Shown one piece after another: positions 16,785 through 25,207 of a stretch of DNA of 64,000 bases. The position numbers were made by a program, and so were the translations under genes. Source of the DNA: Lentzea tibetensis. Lineage in GTDB: Bacteria > Actinomycetota > Actinomycetes > Mycobacteriales > Pseudonocardiaceae. The notes under the pieces are model-generated. The model made no database searches. It worked only from the letters and a program-made list of their open reading frames with translations, and was not told the DNA's origin. How positions within the stretch are numbered: position 1 is the first letter of the stretch; each line of letters starts with the position of its first letter. The stretch lies in assembly GCF_007845675.1 (NCBI RefSeq), contig NZ_VOBR01000032.1:1-64000 (forward strand). Direction: 5' to 3'.

Positions 16785-18193
16785 GTGTTGAAGCGGTCCA
16801 GCGCGCGGATCTTGTTCGTCGCGTCGAGTGCCGCCACCTTGTACGCCTCGGACAGCGTCGGGTAGTTGAACACCGTGTCGACGAGGTAGTCGACCGTGCC
16901 GCCGCAGCCCATCACGGCCTGTCCGATGTGGACCAGATCGGTCGCACCGGTGCCGAACACGTGCACTCCCAACAACTTGCGATCCACAGTGGACACCAGA
17001 AGCTTCAGCATGCCGTAGGCGTCACCGACGATCTGGCCGCGCGCCAGCTCGCGGTAGCGCGCGATGCCGACCTCGTACGGCACGGCGGACGACGTCAGCT
17101 CGGCCTCGGTCGCGCCGACGTACGAGATCTCGGGGATCGTGTAGATCCCGATGGGCTGCAGGGCCGCCAGCTCGCGCGCGGGTTCGCCGAACGCGTGGTA
17201 GGCGGCCAGCCTGCCCTGGTCCATGGACGTGGCGGCGAGCGCGGGAAACCCGATCACGTCGCCGACCGCGTAGATGTGCTCGACGGGCGTGCGGTAGTGC
17301 TCGTCCACCGAGAGCCGGCCGCGGTTGTCCGCTTCCAGGCCGGCGTTCGCCAGGTCGAGGCGGTCGGTCGTGCCCTGTCGTCCGGCCGAGTACATGACCG
17401 CGGCGGCGGGGATCCGCTTGCCGCTCGCCAGTGTCGTGACGGTCTGCTTGTCGCCGACGGCGACGTTCACGACCTTCTCGCCGAAGCGGAACGTCACCGC
17501 CTGGTCGCGCAGGTGGAACTTGAGCGACTCGACGATCTCGGGGTCGCAGAACTCCAGCATCTTCTCGCGCTGCTCGACGACCGTGACCCGGCTGCCGAGC
17601 GCGGCGAACATCGACGCGTACTCGATGCCGATCACGCCGGCACCCACGACCACCAGCGAGGACGGGATCTCCTCGAGCGCGAAGACCTCGTCCGAGTCGA
17701 GAATCCGCTCCTCGTCGAAGTCCACCTGCGACGGCCGCGCGGGCGTGGTCCCGGTGGCGATCACGACGAACTCGCCGGTGATGCGCGTGTGGTCACCGCG
17801 GTGCGCGCCCTCGACCGAGATCGTGTGCGGGTCGACGAACCGGCCCATGCCGGTGATGAGGTCGACCTGGTTGCGGTGCAGCTGCGCTCGCACGACCTGG
17901 ACCTCGCGGCCCACCACGTGCTGGGTGCGGGACATCAGGTCGGAGATCGTGATGTCCTGCTTCACCCGGTAGCTGGCGCCGTACAGCTCCCGCTGGCTCA
18001 TCCCGGTCAGGAAGAGCACAGCTTCGCGAAGTGTCTTGCTTGGAATGGTTCCCGTGTTGGCGCAGACACCGCCGACCATGTCCGACTTGTCGATGATGGC
18101 AACGCGTTTGCCCAGCTTGGCACCCGCGATCGCGGCCTTCTGACCGCCCGGACCGGATCCGATCACGATCAGGTCGTAGTCGTACGACGTCAT
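16781..18193 (-). CDS. sthA: soluble pyridine nucleotide transhydrogenase
   Basis: FAD flavoprotein that moves reducing equivalents between NADPH and NAD+. The 470-residue product has the disulfide-oxidoreductase fold: [20 protein letters not shown] (FAD), [20 protein letters not shown] (NAD(P)), [14 protein letters not shown], and a C-terminal dimerisation domain. The first redox motif reads [17 protein letters not shown], where the second cysteine of lipoamide dehydrogenases is threonine. That is the hallmark of SthA, which lacks the redox disulfide. ATG 18193 begins it. It diverges from the ethylene-forming-enzyme homologue across 83 bp. Confidence 0.93.
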   Translation of the reverse strand: MTSYDYDLIVIGSGPGGQKAAIAGAKLGKRVAIIDKSDMVGGVCANTGTIPSKTLREAVLFLTGMSQRELYGASYRVKQDITISDLMSRTQHVVGREVQVVRAQLHRNQVDLITGMGRFVDPHTISVEGAHRGDHTRITGEFVVIATGTTPARPSQVDFDEERILDSDEVFALEEIPSSLVVVGAGVIGIEYASMFAALGSRVTVVEQREKMLEFCDPEIVESLKFHLRDQAVTFRFGEKVVNVAVGDKQTVTTLASGKRIPAAAVMYSAGRQGTTDRLDLANAGLEADNRGRLSVDEHYRTPVEHIYAVGDVIGFPALAATSMDQGRLAAYHAFGEPARELAALQPIGIYTIPEISYVGATEAELTSSAVPYEVGIARYRELARGQIVGDAYGMLKLLVSTVDRKLLGVHVFGTGATDLVHIGQAVMGCGGTVDYLVDTVFNYPTLSEAYKVAALDATNKIRALDRFNT

Positions 18194-18276
18194 GGTCGCC
18201 AGCCTACTAAGACGAGAACGATTCCACCTTGAAACGAATTATGAACCTGTTCCGAGGCAACGACGTTAGTGCGGCC

Positions 18277-19320
18277 ATGACCGAACTTCGCACCTTCCGT
18301 CTGCCCGACACCGTCACAGGTTCGGACAGCGACATCGCGCTGGGCCGCCAGCTCATCGAAGCATGGCAGGCCGATGGGATTCTGCAGATCGCGACGGACG
18401 CGGTGCAGGACCAGAAGACCGAAGCCGCCATGCAGGCGAGCAGAAGCTTCTTCCACGACTTACCGTTCGAGGAGAAGTCCAGACTGGTCAGCGACCTCAC
18501 CTACGCCGGCTACATCGCGTCCGGCGAGGAGGTCACCGACGGCGTGGCCGACTACTCGGAGATCTTCACCGTCTGCAAGGACGTCCCACTCGACGACTCG
18601 CGCGTCGTCGACAAGTGGCCGTGCCACGGCCCGGTCCCGTGGCCGTCGGAGTCGTACCACCAGGCCATGCAGACCTTCATGGACTCGCTCGGCGAGCACG
18701 GCGAGAAGATCCTGCAGCTCACCGCGCTCGGCTTCGGCCTCGACATCGACACCTTCACCCGCCTGACGGTCGACGGCTGGCACCACATGCGCGTCCTCCG
18801 CTTCCCGGAGGTCAAGGAGGACTCCGACCGCGGCATCGGCGCCCACACCGACTACGGCATGCTCGTGCTCGCTGCCCAAGACGATGTCGGCGGCCTCTAC
18901 GTCCGCCCGCCGATCGAGGGCGAGGAGCGCCCCCGCAACTGGCTGCCCGACGAGAGCGCCGCGGGTTGCTTCCAGGAGGCCGAGGGCTGGACCTTCGTCA
19001 AGCCCGTGCCGAACGTGCTCACCGTGTTCCCCGGCGACATCATGCAGTTCCTCACCGGGGGTGCCCTGCTCTCCACGCCGCACAAGGTGCTGCTCAACAC
19101 CCGCGAGCGGTTCACCATGGCCTACTTCCACGAGCCCAACTTCGAAGCCGTGGTGCGCCCGTTGGACGAGCCCGCCGGGGATGACGTCATCCACTACGGC
19201 ACGCACTTCACCAACATGTTCATGCGTTGCTATCCCGATCGGGTGACGACGCAGCGGATCCACGCTGAGGATCGGTTGTCCGTGCTCGCCGAGCTGCGTA
19301 CCGGCGTGCGGCACAGCTGA
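18277..19320 (+). CDS. efe: ethylene-forming enzyme (EFE) homologue, 2-oxoglutarate/Fe(II) oxygenase
   Basis: By recalled comparison the 347-residue product aligns end to end with the 350-residue Pseudomonas ethylene-forming enzyme. That enzyme splits 2-oxoglutarate to ethylene and also hydroxylates L-arginine to guanidine and pyrroline-carboxylate. All key residues appear with a one-residue offset: iron ligands H190, D192 and H269, 2-oxoglutarate arginine R278 (NTRERF), and arginine-pocket residues E85, R172, Y193 and R317. The V197/A199/F251/F284 pocket is kept too. ATG 18277 gives MTELRTFRLP, matching the family N-terminus; in-frame TTG 18229 and ATG 18241 lie upstream. GTTAGT (18265-18270) ends 6 bases before the ATG, so it may be leaderless. 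A plain arginine hydroxylase is the alternative. Confidence 0.88.
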   Translation: MTELRTFRLPDTVTGSDSDIALGRQLIEAWQADGILQIATDAVQDQKTEAAMQASRSFFHDLPFEEKSRLVSDLTYAGYIASGEEVTDGVADYSEIFTVCKDVPLDDSRVVDKWPCHGPVPWPSESYHQAMQTFMDSLGEHGEKILQLTALGFGLDIDTFTRLTVDGWHHMRVLRFPEVKEDSDRGIGAHTDYGMLVLAAQDDVGGLYVRPPIEGEERPRNWLPDESAAGCFQEAEGWTFVKPVPNVLTVFPGDIMQFLTGGALLSTPHKVLLNTRERFTMAYFHEPNFEAVVRPLDEPAGDDVIHYGTHFTNMFMRCYPDRVTTQRIHAEDRLSVLAELRTGVRHS

Positions 19321-19409
19321 TTGCGGTGTTGGCCTCCGGCGGCCGGGGCTCCGCCCCGGACCCCGGCACCACCGGAGGCCCGTGCCTTCTTTTCGTAGTG
19401 GGTCGCCTT

Positions 19410-19542
19410 GGTGGTGGGGTCTCCGTACGACGCACCAGAGGCAGCCACATTTTGAGAGTGGGGTCAAGACGAAAAACGTGTCTTGACCCCACTCTCAAAA
19501 TGCAGCAGGGCTTCGCCTGCGCCGTACGGAGACCCCACCACC
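19410..19542. repeat. nested double inverted repeat (element A)
   Basis: Outer arms of 20 bp match perfectly (19410-19429 and 19523-19542, sharing GGTGGTGGGGTCTCCGTACG). Inside them are perfect 23-bp arms (19448-19470 and 19480-19502, beginning CATTTTGAGAGTGGGGTC) around a 9-base loop GAAAAACGT. The element sits between the convergent EFE and GH28 genes. The inner hairpin would be a strong bidirectional terminator; the nested outer pair is not explained by termination alone. Confidence 0.85.
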
Positions 19543-19633
19543 CACTGGTTTGTTGCGCCTTCGGCGCCTCTCGGTGCTCGCCTTCGGCTTCGCCGAGCGA
19601 AAGAGCCCCCGCAGTCCGGCGGCCGAGCCACAG

Positions 19634-19682
19634 AAGGAGCGCCCGCCGCACTCCCAACCCCCGCACTGCCCGGCGGGCGCGG
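19634..19682 (-). repeat. 49-bp terminator-like dispersed repeat, copy 1
   Basis: Copy 1 of a 49-bp sequence also found at 34171-34219 and 52607-52655, in the same orientation and length, with only a few substitutions among the three. It starts AAGGAGCGCCCGCCGCACT and ends GGCGGGCGCGG, so the ends pair (GCGCCCGCC/GGCGGGCGC). On the minus strand the stem is followed by TCCTTCT, like an intrinsic terminator. It lies 35 bp beyond the GH28 stop codon. Confidence 0.8.
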
Positions 19683-19717
19683 TCCCCGCCCCACCATCAA
19701 AGAAACGAGCCCAGACG

Positions 19718-21103
19718 TCAGGCGGGCTTGCCGTTGATCTTCGTGTTGGGGAACGTGACGTTCTGGGCGTTGGAGATCTTGTTGGCACCGCGGGAGATCG
19801 CGGTGAACGTGCTGCTGGAGACCACGACGTCGCTGACCTTCGAGGCGGCCAAGCCGTCCACCTCTACCGCGTATTCCTTGGAGCCCGCCACGGTCAGCCG
19901 GTCGACGGTGATGTTGCGGACCGTCGGGTTCGACACCGGGCCGGAGTTGCCGGAGCCCGAGTAGTTGAGGGTGATGAACACCGGGGACTTGGTGAGCTTG
20001 TTCGCGGTGATGTCGCGGAAGTGCACGCCGTCGATCGTGCCGCCCCGGTACTTGGACGTCTTGATGAACACCACGTACCACAGCTGGTCAGCAGCATTGG
20101 CCGGGTTCACGCGGCAGTTGCGGGCGTAGACGTTGCGGGCACCGCCGGACGCCTCGGAGCCGATGCAGATCGCGCCGCGGTTCGAGAACACGAAGGTGGA
20201 GTTCTCGACGACGATGTTCTGCGACGGCATGTTGACCCGGCGGCCGTCGACGTCGCGGCCCGACTTGATGGCGATGCAGTCGTCGCCGGTGTTGAAGGTG
20301 CAGTCGGTGATGTGGACGTCGGTGCAGCACTCGGGGTCGACGCCGTCGTTGTTGCCGCCGCCACCTCGTGAGTTGACCGTGATGCCGGAGACGGTGATGT
20401 TGCGGGACTTCACCGGGTGGACGCTCCACATCGGTGGGCGTTCGATGGTGATGCCGCTGATCAGGATGTTCGTGCACTCCACGAACTGGATCAGGTTGGG
20501 GCGCAGCTTGTGGCCCTCACCGAGGCGGCGCTGGGCGACCGGAGTGTTGTCGGCGCCCCACTTCTGCAGCTGGGTCCACGACCCGCCGCCCCCGCCCCAC
20601 GGCTTCCACGTCTGGCCCTGGCCGTCGAGCGTGCCCGCGCCGGTGACGGCGATGTTGGTGGCGTTGTTGGCGTAGAGGAAGGCCTGGTAGTTCAGGCATT
20701 CGATGCCCTGCCAGCGGGTCGGGACGACCGGGAGGTACTTCTTCGGGTCGGTGTGGAACCTGATCGTGGCGCCCTTGTCGACGAAGAGGTTCACGTTGCT
20801 CTGGAGGGTGATGCCGCCGGTGACGAACACGCCGCCGCGCACCACCACCCGGCCGCCGCCCGCCTCGGTGCACGCCTGGATCGCCTTGCGGAACGCGGCC
20901 GCGTTGTCCGTCGAACCGTCCGGCTTGGCGCCGTAGGCGGTGACGAGGAAGTCCCTGTCAGGGAACGTCGGGGGCTTGATCCTGGCCAGGATGCCGGGGA
21001 CCGCGTCCCACGGGTCGGCGGCGAGCGCCACGCCCGGTGTCGCGAGGAGGCCCGCGGCCACCAGGCCGGACACCTTCAGGAAGTCACGACGTGAACCGGA
21101 CAT
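19718..21103 (-). CDS. Tat-exported GH28 polygalacturonase-type glycosidase
   Basis: Exported right-handed beta-helix glycosidase of 461 residues. The N-terminus MSGSRRDFLKVSGLVAAGLLATPGVALA carries a textbook twin-arginine signal (SRRDFLK) with AxA cleavage. The GH28 motifs are GITVNSRGGGGNNDGVDPECC (NxD region), NTGDDCIAIKSG (catalytic aspartate pair) and FIKTSKYRGG (RIK region). The usual GHG motif reads GAICIGSEASGG, so the histidine is absent, as in some exo-acting or rhamnogalacturonan members. The ATG at 21103 has GGAGG seven bases upstream. A LacI-type operator sits 12 bp upstream, suggesting carbohydrate-controlled expression. Confidence 0.88.
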   Translation of the reverse strand: MSGSRRDFLKVSGLVAAGLLATPGVALAADPWDAVPGILARIKPPTFPDRDFLVTAYGAKPDGSTDNAAAFRKAIQACTEAGGGRVVVRGGVFVTGGITLQSNVNLFVDKGATIRFHTDPKKYLPVVPTRWQGIECLNYQAFLYANNATNIAVTGAGTLDGQGQTWKPWGGGGGSWTQLQKWGADNTPVAQRRLGEGHKLRPNLIQFVECTNILISGITIERPPMWSVHPVKSRNITVSGITVNSRGGGGNNDGVDPECCTDVHITDCTFNTGDDCIAIKSGRDVDGRRVNMPSQNIVVENSTFVFSNRGAICIGSEASGGARNVYARNCRVNPANAADQLWYVVFIKTSKYRGGTIDGVHFRDITANKLTKSPVFITLNYSGSGNSGPVSNPTVRNITVDRLTVAGSKEYAVEVDGLAASKVSDVVVSSSTFTAISRGANKISNAQNVTFPNTKINGKPA

Positions 21104-21115
21104 CAACACCTCCAC

Positions 21116-21129
21116 TGCAAACGTTTCCA
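21116..21129. promoter_or_regulatory. LacI-family operator upstream of the GH28 gene
   Basis: TGCAAACGTTTCCA matches the general LacI/GalR-family operator pattern TGnAAnCGnTTnCA and lies 12 bp upstream of the GH28 ATG, overlapping the expected promoter. No LacI-type gene is in the window, so the regulator is elsewhere. Confidence 0.65.
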
Positions 21130-21168
21130 GCGGCGGCACGGCCCAAAGTACACCTATACGGTGCGGAC

Positions 21169-21855
21169 GTGACCCCCAAGTCGTCGCTGATCGCCGCTGT
21201 GCGCGCCGGGCTCGCGGAGCTGGCGAACCCGGACAAGGCGCCGGACATGCAGGCGTACATGAAGTCGGACATGCCCTACCGGGGCGTGGCCAGGCCGCAG
21301 CGGGCCGCGTTGACGAAAGCGGTGTTCGCCGAGCACGTCATCGCGTCCGAAACCGACTGGGTCGACACGATTCTCGTGCTGTGGCGGGAGGCCGGGTTCC
21401 GCGAGGAGCGGTACGTCGCACTGGACCTCAGCGGCCAGCGGAGGTATGCCGCGTGGCAGAGCTCGGCGTTGCTCCCGCTCTACGACGAGCTGATCGTCAC
21501 CGGCGCGTGGTGGGACTACGTGGACGAGATCGCCAACCGGCGGATCGGGCCGCTGGTGCGCTCGGAGCCGGACGTGGTGAAGCCGGTCATGCGCGTCTGG
21601 TCGACCGACGACGACAAGTGGCGGCGCCGGACGTCGATCATCTGTCAGCTCGCCTCGAAGGCGGCGACGGACACCGTTTTGCTCACGGAGAGCATCGAAG
21701 CGAATATCACGGACCGTGACTTCTTCTTGCGCAAGGCCATCGGCTGGGCCCTGCGGGAGTACGCGAAAACTGAACCCGAATGGGTGAAGGACTTCGTGGA
21801 GCGGCACCCGGAGCTGTCCGGGCTGTCCCGACGCGAGGCGCTCAAGAACCTCTAG
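21169..21855 (+). CDS. AlkD-like DNA alkylation repair glycosylase
   Basis: HEAT-like helical repeat DNA glycosylase of 228 residues. Family segments are KAPDMQAYMKSDMPYRGVARPQRAALTKAVF, then LWREAGFREERYVALDL, TGAWWDYVDEIANRRIGPLV (the conserved WDxVD segment with the catalytic aspartate), MRVWSTDDDKWRRRTSIICQL, and FFLRKAIGWALREYAKTEPEWVKDFV. The start is GTG 21169 (VTPKSSLIAAV); TATACG ends 8 bases earlier, so a leaderless start is possible. Longer in-frame starts run into the GH28 promoter. Its stop TAG shares CTAG with the rho paralogue stop. Confidence 0.88.
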   Translation: MTPKSSLIAAVRAGLAELANPDKAPDMQAYMKSDMPYRGVARPQRAALTKAVFAEHVIASETDWVDTILVLWREAGFREERYVALDLSGQRRYAAWQSSALLPLYDELIVTGAWWDYVDEIANRRIGPLVRSEPDVVKPVMRVWSTDDDKWRRRTSIICQLASKAATDTVLLTESIEANITDRDFFLRKAIGWALREYAKTEPEWVKDFVERHPELSGLSRREALKNL

Positions 21856-22970
21856 GCGGCGAGCTGCGTCAGGAACTCGATGTTGGTGCGGGTCTTGCGC
21901 AGACCGTCGAGCAGCACCTCGACGTCGCGGCCGGCCAGTGCGCGGCGCAGCCTGCGCATCACGGCGAGCTCTTCCGGCGACAGCAGCAGGTCGTCCTTGC
22001 GGGTGCCGGACTGCTCCACGTCGACCGCGGGGTAGACCTGCTTGCCCGCGAGCTTGCGGTCGAGCTTGAGCTCGGCGTTGCCGGTGCCCTTGTACTCCTC
22101 GAAGATCAGCGTGTCGCCGACCGAGCCGGTCTCGACCAGCGCGGTCGCGAAGATGGTGAGCGAGCCACCGTCCTCGATGTTGCGCGCGGCGCCGAGGAAC
22201 CGCTTGGGCGGCAACAGGGTCGTCGAGTCGATGCCACCGGACAGGATGCGGCCGGACGCGGGTGCGGCCAGGTTGTAGGCGCGGCCGAGGCGGGTCAGCG
22301 AGTCGAGCAGGACCACGACGTCGCGGCCTTCCTCGACCAGGCGCTTGGCCCGTTCGACGGCGAGCTCGGCGACCGCGATGTGGTCGGCGGGCGAGCGGTC
22401 GAACGTCGAGGCGAAGATCTCGCCCGGCACGGTGCGCTGGATGTCGGTGACCTCCTCTGGACGCTCACCGACGAGCGCCACGATGAGGTGGCACTCGGGG
22501 TTGTTCTTGCTGATGGCGTGCGCGATCGACTGCAGCACAACGGTCTTGCCCGCCTTGGGCGGCGCGACGATCAACGCGCGCTGGCCCTTGCCGACGGGCA
22601 TCATCAGGTCGACGACGCGGGTGGTCAGGTCGTGCGGGCCGGTCTCGAGGCGCAGCCGTTCGGTCGGGTGCACGGGCACCAGGTCGGTGAACTCGGGACG
22701 GTGGCGGCCCGGCTCACCGCCGTTGACGGAGTCGAGGCGGACGAGCGGAGCGGCCTTCTGCTTGCCGCCCGGCTGCCCGGCGGCGCCGGAGACGACGTCA
22801 CCTCGGCGCAGGTCGTAGCGGCGGACGAGGTGCTGCGGCACGAACGCGTCCTTGGGGCCGGGCAGGTAGCCGGACACGCGGACGAAAGCGTTGGTGCCGT
22901 TGATGTCGAGGATGCCGGAGACAGGCACCAGCACCTCGGTTTCGGGTTCTTTGAACAGGGTTGCGGTCAT
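21852..22970 (-). CDS. short Rho-type transcription terminator (second Rho)
   Basis: Hexameric RNA-dependent ATPase of the Rho family, 372 residues. It has the cold-shock RNA-binding domain (VSGILDINGTNAFVRVSGYLPGPKDAFVPQHLVRRYDLRRGDVV, residues 17-60), Walker A APPKAGKT at 136-143, VALVGERPEEVTDIQ, the Walker B region VVVLLDSLTRLGRAYN, the R-loop SGRILSGGIDS, and ALVETGSVGDTLIFEEYKGTGN. The N-terminal Rho_N domain and the long basic insertion usual in actinobacterial Rho (about 600-700 residues) are missing. It is therefore probably a paralogue rather than the main Rho. ATG 22970 has GGAAAGGA upstream; the in-frame extension to 23132 overlaps the promoter. Confidence 0.88.
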   Translation of the reverse strand: MTATLFKEPETEVLVPVSGILDINGTNAFVRVSGYLPGPKDAFVPQHLVRRYDLRRGDVVSGAAGQPGGKQKAAPLVRLDSVNGGEPGRHRPEFTDLVPVHPTERLRLETGPHDLTTRVVDLMMPVGKGQRALIVAPPKAGKTVVLQSIAHAISKNNPECHLIVALVGERPEEVTDIQRTVPGEIFASTFDRSPADHIAVAELAVERAKRLVEEGRDVVVLLDSLTRLGRAYNLAAPASGRILSGGIDSTTLLPPKRFLGAARNIEDGGSLTIFATALVETGSVGDTLIFEEYKGTGNAELKLDRKLAGKQVYPAVDVEQSGTRKDDLLLSPEELAVMRRLRRALAGRDVEVLLDGLRKTRTNIEFLTQLAA

Positions 22971-23097
22971 GGTTGGTCGGTGTCCTTTCCGGACAGGTTC
23001 GGCACGAGGCCGAGGTGAAGGCGAACGCCGGAAGATCGGGGTTCTGAGCCTTGGAGAACTGCCGCGGGAGGCTGGGCCAACATCCGCAGGCATCTCC

Positions 23098-23127
23098 ACC
23101 GTACCCGGTCCGCGATCGATCGCGCAA
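23098..23127 (-). promoter_or_regulatory. candidate promoter of the short rho gene
   Basis: Minus-strand TTGCGC (23127-23122), an 18-base spacer and TACGGT (23103-23098). The spacer contains the perfect 12-bp palindrome GCGATCGATCGC (23112-23123), which may be a regulator site. The untranslated leader to ATG 22970 would be about 120 bases. Confidence 0.45.
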
Positions 23128-23150
23128 CGCATTCACCTCGGCGACGTGCG

Positions 23151-24305
23151 TCACCCCACCGGAACGGGCTGCGGGCGGCGGCTCGCCATGATCAGCAACC
23201 CGAACGCCAGCACCGCGATCGCGGCGGCGATCGGCGGCAGTGCCACCAGTCCCGCGGAGCTGACCACCAGCCCACCGAACACACCGGACAGCCCCACCCC
23301 GAGGTAGATGGCGGAAGCGTTGAGGGACAACAACAATCCGCTGCTCTCCGGGGCGAGCTCGATCAGCCAGTTCTGGATCGGCGGGTTGACCGACCAGGTG
23401 AACAGGCCCCACACGAACATCACCGCGCCCGCGGACCACGCGGTGGTCGCGGTGAGCGGCAACGTGGCCAGCACGACGGTGAACACGCTGAAGATCACCA
23501 GCAGCGGGCCGCGGCTGCCGTAGCGGTCGGTCGCCCGGCCGCCGAGCGCGTTGCCGAGCGCGCCGCCGACGCCGTAGACGAGCAGCAGGAGGCTGATCGT
23601 CGAGCCGTGCACGTCGGCGACCGCGGTCAGCAGCGGCGCGATGTAGGTGAAGACGGCGAACGCGGCGAGGCACGCGAGCACGGTCATGCCGAGCACGAGC
23701 CGCACCTGCCGGTCGCCCGCGACGGCGAACCGCTCGCGCAGGCCGACCACGGGCGGTGCGGCCATCCGCGGCACCCCGGCCAGCACGCTGACGGCGGCGA
23801 GCACCGACACGGCCGCGACCAGCGCGAACACCCCGTGGTACCCGATGGGCCCGCCCAGCACGTTGCCCGCGGGCACCCCGATGACCAGCGCGAACGTGAG
23901 GCCGCCGAAAACGATCGCGACCGCCCGCCCCCGCCGCTCGGGCGGGTTGATCACGGCGGCCACCGCGGTGGCGGCCGGCGTGAACATGGCCGCGCCGAAC
24001 GCGCTGAGCACCCGTGACGCGAGCAGCAGCTCGTAGGTCGGCGCGATCACCGCGAACGCGTTGCCCAGCGCGCTGACCAGCAGTGCGACCACGAGCAGCC
24101 GCCGCCGTTCCCAGCGCCCGGTCAGCGCCGCGAACAGCGGCGCCGCGAGCGCGTAGGCGACGGCGAAGGCGGTGACGAGCTGGCCCGCGGCGGCGGGCGA
24201 AACGGCGAGCTCCCGGCTCACCGCAGGTAGGACGCCCGTGACGATGTACCCGCTCGTGCCGACGGCGAACGCGCCGAAGGCGAGCAGGTAGGTGCGTGGC
24301 GACAT
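23151..24305 (-). CDS. MFS drug/sugar-type efflux transporter (DHA1 family)
   Basis: Twelve-helix major facilitator of 384 residues. It begins MSPRTYLLAFGAFAVGTSGYIVTGVLPAVSRELAVSPAAAGQLVTAFAVAYAL, typical of the AraJ/YdhP/Cmx group. The motif A-like segment ALTGRWERRRLLV follows helix 2. Motif C-type glycine-rich residues appear in helix 5 (GLTFALVIGVPAGNVLGGPIGYHGVFALVA). ATG 24305 has GGGGAGAG in front. It is divergent from the arsR-type gene, which probably represses it. The substrate is unknown; export of arabinose-like sugars or drugs is the family norm. Confidence 0.88.
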   Translation of the reverse strand: MSPRTYLLAFGAFAVGTSGYIVTGVLPAVSRELAVSPAAAGQLVTAFAVAYALAAPLFAALTGRWERRRLLVVALLVSALGNAFAVIAPTYELLLASRVLSAFGAAMFTPAATAVAAVINPPERRGRAVAIVFGGLTFALVIGVPAGNVLGGPIGYHGVFALVAAVSVLAAVSVLAGVPRMAAPPVVGLRERFAVAGDRQVRLVLGMTVLACLAAFAVFTYIAPLLTAVADVHGSTISLLLLVYGVGGALGNALGGRATDRYGSRGPLLVIFSVFTVVLATLPLTATTAWSAGAVMFVWGLFTWSVNPPIQNWLIELAPESSGLLLSLNASAIYLGVGLSGVFGGLVVSSAGLVALPPIAAAIAVLAFGLLIMASRRPQPVPVG

Positions 24306-24342
24306 GTCTCTCCCCAGTCGGAAGCTTGGTTCGACAGTCACC

Positions 24343-24383
24343 GTACTACGAGATTCATCGAACTACGACAAATCTCGTACTAT
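24343..24383. promoter_or_regulatory. overlapping divergent promoters of the MFS and ArsR-type genes with operator
   Basis: For the MFS gene (minus): TTGTCG (24371-24366), a 17-base spacer and TAGTAC (24348-24343). For the regulator (plus): -10 TACTAT (24378-24383), ending 7 bases before ATG 24391, so that mRNA is leaderless. The inverted pair TACGAGATT / AATCTCGTA flanks the centre, with a further TACGA copy between, which is a likely binding site for the ArsR-type repressor. Confidence 0.55.
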
Positions 24384-24390
24384 GGACCCC

Positions 24391-24699
24391 ATGAGCGACG
24401 TCCTGCCCCACCCCCTGCGCGACGAGATCCGCATCGAAGCGGTGCTGCACGCGCTCGCCGACCCGATGCGGCTGAGGATGGTGCGCGAGCTGGACCGGAT
24501 CGGCACGGGCGTCGCGTGCGGGGCGATCGACCTGCCGATCACCAAGTCGACGCGCACGCACCACCTGCGCACCCTGCGCGAGGCGGGCGTGATCCACGTG
24601 CGGCCGGACGGGACGTCGCGCATCACGACGGTGCGCCGCACGGACCTCGACGCCCTCTACCCCGGCATGCTCGACGCGATCCTCAAAGCCGAGCGCTGA
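24391..24699 (+). CDS. ArsR-family winged-helix regulator
   Basis: Small DNA-binding protein of 102 residues. It contains AVLHALADPMRLRMVRELDRIGTGVACGAIDLPITKSTRTHHLRTLREAGVIHVRPDGTSRITTVRRTDLDALYPGML, an ArsR/HTH_20 winged helix with the recognition helix around KSTRTHHLRTL. No metal-binding cysteine cluster is present, so it is not a classical metal sensor. ATG 24391 is chosen because the -10 TACTAT ends 7 bases upstream; ATG 24382 is the alternative. It is divergent from and probably controls the MFS gene. Confidence 0.88.
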   Translation: MSDVLPHPLRDEIRIEAVLHALADPMRLRMVRELDRIGTGVACGAIDLPITKSTRTHHLRTLREAGVIHVRPDGTSRITTVRRTDLDALYPGMLDAILKAER

Positions 24700-24709
24700 A
24701 CGCGCGACC

Positions 24710-25207
24710 CTAGCCGCGCATCGCCTGCCCCGAGTAGGTCAGCGGGAACACCAGGTCGGTGCACTCGAGCGGCACGTCCTTGGCGATGCGCACGACCATC
24801 TCGACCTCGACGGTGCCGCCCTGCGGGATCAGCATCGGCGTGGTCATCGGTTCGACGGTCAGCACGCCGGGCGGGCACTCCAGCACGCGCTGCTGGGCCT
24901 CGTCGACCGGCTGGCCGGGGACTGCGGAGAGCTGCTTGACGATGATGTCGACGCTGTTCGGGTTGGTCAGCCGGACCAGTCTGCTGCCCTCGGCACCCGG
25001 CCGGAGCTCGACCGCGGCGCCGGAGATGTCGTTGATCTCGAACGGCTTGAGGTCGCCGAGGCCCGACTCACCGCTGCTGACCGAGTAGGCCATCGCGGGC
25101 AGCTGAGGCGCCGGCCAGGTGAGGTGCATCGCGGCCACGACGGCCGCTCCCACCATCAGGATCGTCAACGAGACGGCGATCTCCAGCCGGGGACCCAAAC
25201 TTCGCAT
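24710..25207 (-). CDS. membrane-anchored protein of unknown function
   Basis: Product of 165 residues with one N-terminal transmembrane helix (about 9-30, IAVSLTILMVGAAVVAAMHL) and an extracytoplasmic domain rich in beta-type segments (GSRLVRLTNPNSVDIIVKQLSAVPGQP, LIPQGGTVEVEMVVRIAKDVPLECTDLVFPLTYSG). It has two cysteines (ECPP and ECTD) that could form a disulfide. The fold looks like a small immunoglobulin-type domain. ATG 25207 has GGAG 7 bases upstream. It converges on the arsR-type gene with a 10-bp gap. No known family recognised. Confidence 0.65.
   Translation of the reverse strand: MRSLGPRLEIAVSLTILMVGAAVVAAMHLTWPAPQLPAMAYSVSSGESGLGDLKPFEINDISGAAVELRPGAEGSRLVRLTNPNSVDIIVKQLSAVPGQPVDEAQQRVLECPPGVLTVEPMTTPMLIPQGGTVEVEMVVRIAKDVPLECTDLVFPLTYSGQAMRG

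Noticed and set aside
18193-19320. EFE homologue as an isopenicillin N synthase or gibberellin-type oxygenase
   Set aside because: The whole-length match and the arginine-binding residues fit the ethylene-forming enzyme far better, and no beta-lactam or terpene cluster is nearby.
19320-19720. Insertion sequence or MITE between the EFE and GH28 genes
   Set aside because: The inverted arms are nested and there is no target-site duplication or transposase; a terminator/repeat element explains it better.
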